In this document: positions 60,601-64,000 of the stretch, piece by piece
Numbering within the stretch: the stretch's first letter is position 1
How the letters are laid out: each line of letters opens with the position of its first letter
Source: Arenicola marina
Lineage: Eukaryota; Annelida; Polychaeta; Arenicolidae
Assembly (NCBI GenBank): GCA_964019135.1
Contig: OZ025252.1
Span: 5,100,823-5,164,822 of the forward strand
DNA: 64,000 nucleotides
Reading direction: 5' to 3'
Made by a program: the position numbers and the translations under genes
The notes under the pieces: generated by a model
Told to the model about the DNA's origin: nothing
Databases searched by the model: none
What the model saw: the letters and a program-made list of their open reading frames with translations, nothing else

Positions 60601-62950
60601 ACGGAGCGCGATGTGAGATCCACGGAGCGCGATGTGAAATCCACGGAGCGCGATGTGAAATCCACGGAGCGATGTGAGATCCACTGAGCGCGATGTGAGA
60701 TCCACGGAGCGGGATGTGAGATCCACGGAGCGGGATGTGAGATCCACGGAGCGCGATGTGGGATCCACGGAGCGATGTGAGATCCACTGAGCGCGATGTG
60801 AGATCCACGGAGCGCGATGTGAAATCCACGGAGCGGGATGTGAGATCCACGGAGCGGGATGTGAGATCCACGGAGCGGGATGTGAGATCCACGGAGCGCG
60901 ATGTGAGATCCACGGAGCGGGATGTGAGATCCACGGAGCGCGATGTGAGTTCCACGGAGCGCGATGTGAGATACACGGAGCGGGATGTGAGATCCACGGA
61001 GCGGGATGTGAAATCCACGGAGCGCGGTGTGAGATCCACGGAGCGATGTGAGATCCACGGAGCGCGGTGTGAGATCCACGGAGCGCGATGTGAGATCCAC
61101 GGAGCGCGATGTGAGATCCACGGAGCGCGGTGTGAAATCCACGGAGCGGGATGTGAGATCCACGGAGCGGGATGTGAGATCCACGGAGCGGGATGTGAGA
61201 TCCACGGAGCGCGATGTGAGATACACGGAGCGGGATGTGAGATCCACGGAGCGCGATGTGAGATCCACGGAGCGCGATGTGAGATCCACGGAGCGATGTG
61301 AGATCCACTGAGCGCGATGTGAGATCCACGGAGCGCGGTGTGAGTTCCACGGAGCGCGATGTGAGATCCACGGAGCGCGATGTGAGATCCACTGAGCGCG
61401 ATGTGAGATCCACGGAGCGATGTGAGATCCACGGAGCGCGATGTGAGATCCACGGAGCGGGATGTGAGATCCACGGAGCGCGGTGTGAGATCCACGGAGC
61501 GATGTGAGATCCACGGAGCGCGGTGTGAGATCCACGGAGCGCGGTGTGAGATCCACGGAGCGCGGTGTGAAATCCACGGAGCGCGGTGTGAGATCCACGG
61601 AGCGATGTGAGATCCACGGAGCGCGGTGTGAGATCCACGGAGCGCGGTGTGAGATCCACGGAGCGCGGTGTGAGATCCACGGAGCGGGATGTGAGATCCA
61701 CGGAGCGGGATGTGAGATCCACGGAGCGCGATGTGAGATCCACGGAGCGATGTGAGATCCACTGAGCGCGATGTGAGATCCACGGAGCGCGGTGTGAGTT
61801 CCACGGAGCGCGATGTGAGATCCACGGAGCGCGATGTGAGATCCACTGAGCGCGATGTGAGATCCACGGAGCGATGTGAGATCCACGGAGCGCGATGTGA
61901 GATCCACGGAGCGGGATGTGAGATCCACGGAGCGCGGTGTGAGATCCACGGAGCGATGTGAGATCCACGGAGCGCGATGTGAGATCCACGGAGCGGGATG
62001 TTAGATCCACGGAGCGGGATGTGAGATCCACGGAGCGGGATGTGAGATCCACGGAGCGGGATGTGAGATCCACGGAGCGCGATGTGAGATCCACGGAGCG
62101 ATGTGAGATCCACTGAGCGCGATGTGAGATCCACGGAGCGCGGTGTGAGTTCCACGGAGCGGGATGTGAGATCCACGGAGCGGGATGTGAGATCCACGGA
62201 GCGGGATGTGAGATCCACGGAGCGCGATGTGAGATCCACGGAGCGATGTGAGATCCACGGAGCGGGATGTGAGATCCACGGAGCGCGATGTGAGATCCAC
62301 GGAGCGATGTGAGATCCACGGAGCGGGATGTGAGATCCACGGAGCGCGATGTGAGATCCACGGAGCGGGATGTGAGATCCACGGAGCGCGATGTGAGATC
62401 CACGGAGCGGGATGTGAGATCCACGGAGCGCGGTGTGAGATCCACGGAGCGGGATGTGAGATCCACGGAGCGCGATGTGAGATCCACGGAGCGCGGTGTG
62501 AGATCCACGGAGCGATGTGAGATCCACGGAGCGGGATGTGAGATCCACGGAGCGATGTGAGATCCACGGAGCGCGATGTGAGATCCACGGAGCGCGGTGT
62601 GAGATCCACGGAGCGATGTGAGATCCACGGAGCGGGATGTGAGATCCACGGAGCGGGATGTGAGATCCACGGAGCGCGGTGTGAGATCCACGGAGCGCGA
62701 TGTGAGATCCACGGAGCGCGATGTGAGATCCACGGAGCGCGGTGTGAGATCCACGGAGCGCGGTGTGAGATCCACGGAGCGCGATGTGAGATCCACGGAG
62801 CGGGATGTGAGATCCACGGAGCGCGATGTGAGATCCACGGAGCGGGATGTGAGATCCACGGAGCGCGGTGTGAGATCCACGGAGCGCGATGTGAGATCCA
62901 CGGAGCGCGATGTGAGATCCACGGAGCGCGGTGTGAGATCCACGGAGCGA
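54630..62950 (+). repeat. Nested multi-kilobase duplications within the satellite
   Basis: Variant patterns around 54630-57700 recur at 59907-62950 (offset 5277 bp). Those around 53900-55400 recur at 57600-59100 (offset 3704 bp), and the two offsets differ by 1573 bp, the spacing of a third copy near 59907. The copies differ at very few bases (for example one C/A change at about 58597), so they are recent. Confidence 0.75.
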
Positions 62951-64000
62951 TGTGAGATCCACGGAGCGGGATGTGAGATCCACGGAGCGCGGTGTGAGAT
63001 CCACGGAGCGATGTGAGATCCACGGAGCGCGATGTGAGATCCACGGAGCGCGATGTGAGATCCACGGAGCGCGATGTGAGATCCACGGAGCGGGATGTGA
63101 GATCCACGGAGCGGGATGTCAGAGACCATGGAGGGCGGTGTGAGATCCACGGAGCGCGATGTGAGATCCACGGAGCGCGATGTGAGATCCACGGAGCGAT
63201 GTGAGATCCACGGAGCGCGATGTGAGATCCACGGAGCGGGATGTGAGATCCACGGAGCGCGATGTGAGATCCACGGAGCGATGTGAGATCCACGGAGCGG
63301 GATGTGAGATCCACGGAGCGGGATGTGAGATCCACGGAGCGCGATGTGAGATCCACGGAGCGGGATGTGAGATCCACGGAGCGATGTGAGATCCACGGAG
63401 CGCGATGTGAGATCCACGGAGCGCGATGTGAGATCCACGGAGCGGGATGTGAGATCCACGGAGCGCGGTGTGAGATACACGGAGCGGGATGTGAGATCCA
63501 CGGAGCGCGATGTGAGATCCACGGAGCGATGTGAGATCCACTGAGCGCGATGTGAGATCCACGGAGCGCGATGTGAAATCCACGGAGCGGGATGTGAGAT
63601 CCACGGAGCGGGATGTGAGATCCACGGAGCGGGATGTGAGATCCACGGAGCGCGATGTGGGATCCACGGAGCGATGTGAGATCCACTGAGCGCGATGTGA
63701 GATCCACGGAGCGCGATGTGAAATCCACGGAGCGGGATGTGAGATCCACGGAGCGGGATGTGAGATCCACGGAGCGGGATGTGAGATCCACGGAGCGCGA
63801 TGTGAGATCCACGGAGCGGGATGTGAGATCCACGGAGCGCGATGTGAGTTCCACGGAGCGCGATGTGAGATACACGGAGCGGGATGTGAGATCCACGGAG
63901 CGGGATGTGAAATCCACGGAGCGCGGTGTGAGATCCACGGAGCGATGTGAGATCCACGGAGCGCGGTGTGAGATCCACGGAGCGCGATGTGAGATCCACG

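Larger units (their letters stand above)
48531..64000 (+). repeat. 21-bp/19-bp satellite, at least 15.5 kb, ~745 copies
   Basis: An unbroken array of units built on GTGAGATCCACGGAGCG, continuing past the window end. Most units are 21 bp, with CG, GG or CGG-type variation at the junction. A minority are 19 bp, lacking two bases of GCGC. On the minus strand none of the three frames of the unit has a stop (heptapeptides SVDLTSR, GSHIALR and APWISHR), so one frame stays open for at least 5205 codons, and the 19-bp units merely switch which heptapeptide is read. A distinctive variant (TCAGAGACCATGGAGGG) recurs at about 54630, 58334, 59907 and 63119, marking large internal duplications. Confidence 0.97.

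Noticed and set aside
48382-64000. A giant repeat protein of more than 5000 residues on the minus strand
   Set aside because: All three frames of the 21-bp unit are stop-free and the 19-bp units switch frame at random places, so openness needs no selection. There is no recognisable flanking domain or signal peptide.

Overview
This is animal nuclear DNA, most likely from a marine invertebrate (perhaps a deuterostome such as a lancelet, hemichordate or echinoderm; the sequence does not settle which). The evidence is split genes with GT-AG introns, metazoan protein families (membrane progestin receptors, TATA-binding protein, the small subunit of serine palmitoyltransferase), tRNA-derived SINEs, MITEs and very large tandem repeats. 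It contains no operons, ribosome binding sites, CRISPR arrays or other prokaryotic features.

Layout. (1) 1-4395: an intronless membrane progestin receptor-like gene of the PAQR family on the minus strand, with a 79-bp hAT-type MITE on its 3' side. (2) 4395-22708: a roughly 23-25-bp minisatellite split by a 14.9-kb inverted-repeat element (5738-20652). The element's two 6.57-kb arms are nearly identical. It has 5'-AG...CT-3' ends and a perfect 6-bp target duplication (CATGTT) that restores the minisatellite unit. I found no recognisable gene inside it. Its ends and target duplication resemble Polinton/Maverick elements, and it is best read as a non-coding fossil or non-autonomous relative. (3) 24938-26125: a second intronless PAQR gene on the minus strand, then a duplicated 0.25-kb segment carrying TTCCG arrays and a possible first exon of an unknown plus-strand gene. 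(4) 29344-30622: a 38-bp minisatellite that ends about 160 bp past the stop codon of the TATA-binding protein gene. (5) 30783-33679: the complete seven-exon TBP coding region on the minus strand (273 residues, one GC-AG intron), followed upstream by several MITE/SINE-like repeats. (6) 39282-42473: a two-exon plus-strand gene for the small activating subunit of serine palmitoyltransferase (87 residues). (7) 43613-47606: a 30-bp minisatellite. (8) 48531 to the window end: at least 15.5 kb of a 21-bp/19-bp satellite.

The genes do not form a pathway. The PAQR proteins are predicted steroid-sensing membrane receptors, TBP is the general transcription factor, and SPTSS activates sphingolipid synthesis. 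Roughly half of the window is tandem repeat or inverted-repeat element. The very long open frames at 43.5-47.7 kb and 48.4-64 kb arise because repeat units of 30 and 21 bp contain no stop codon in several frames; I do not regard them as genes. The strongest candidate for something undescribed is the giant inverted-repeat element inserted in the minisatellite.
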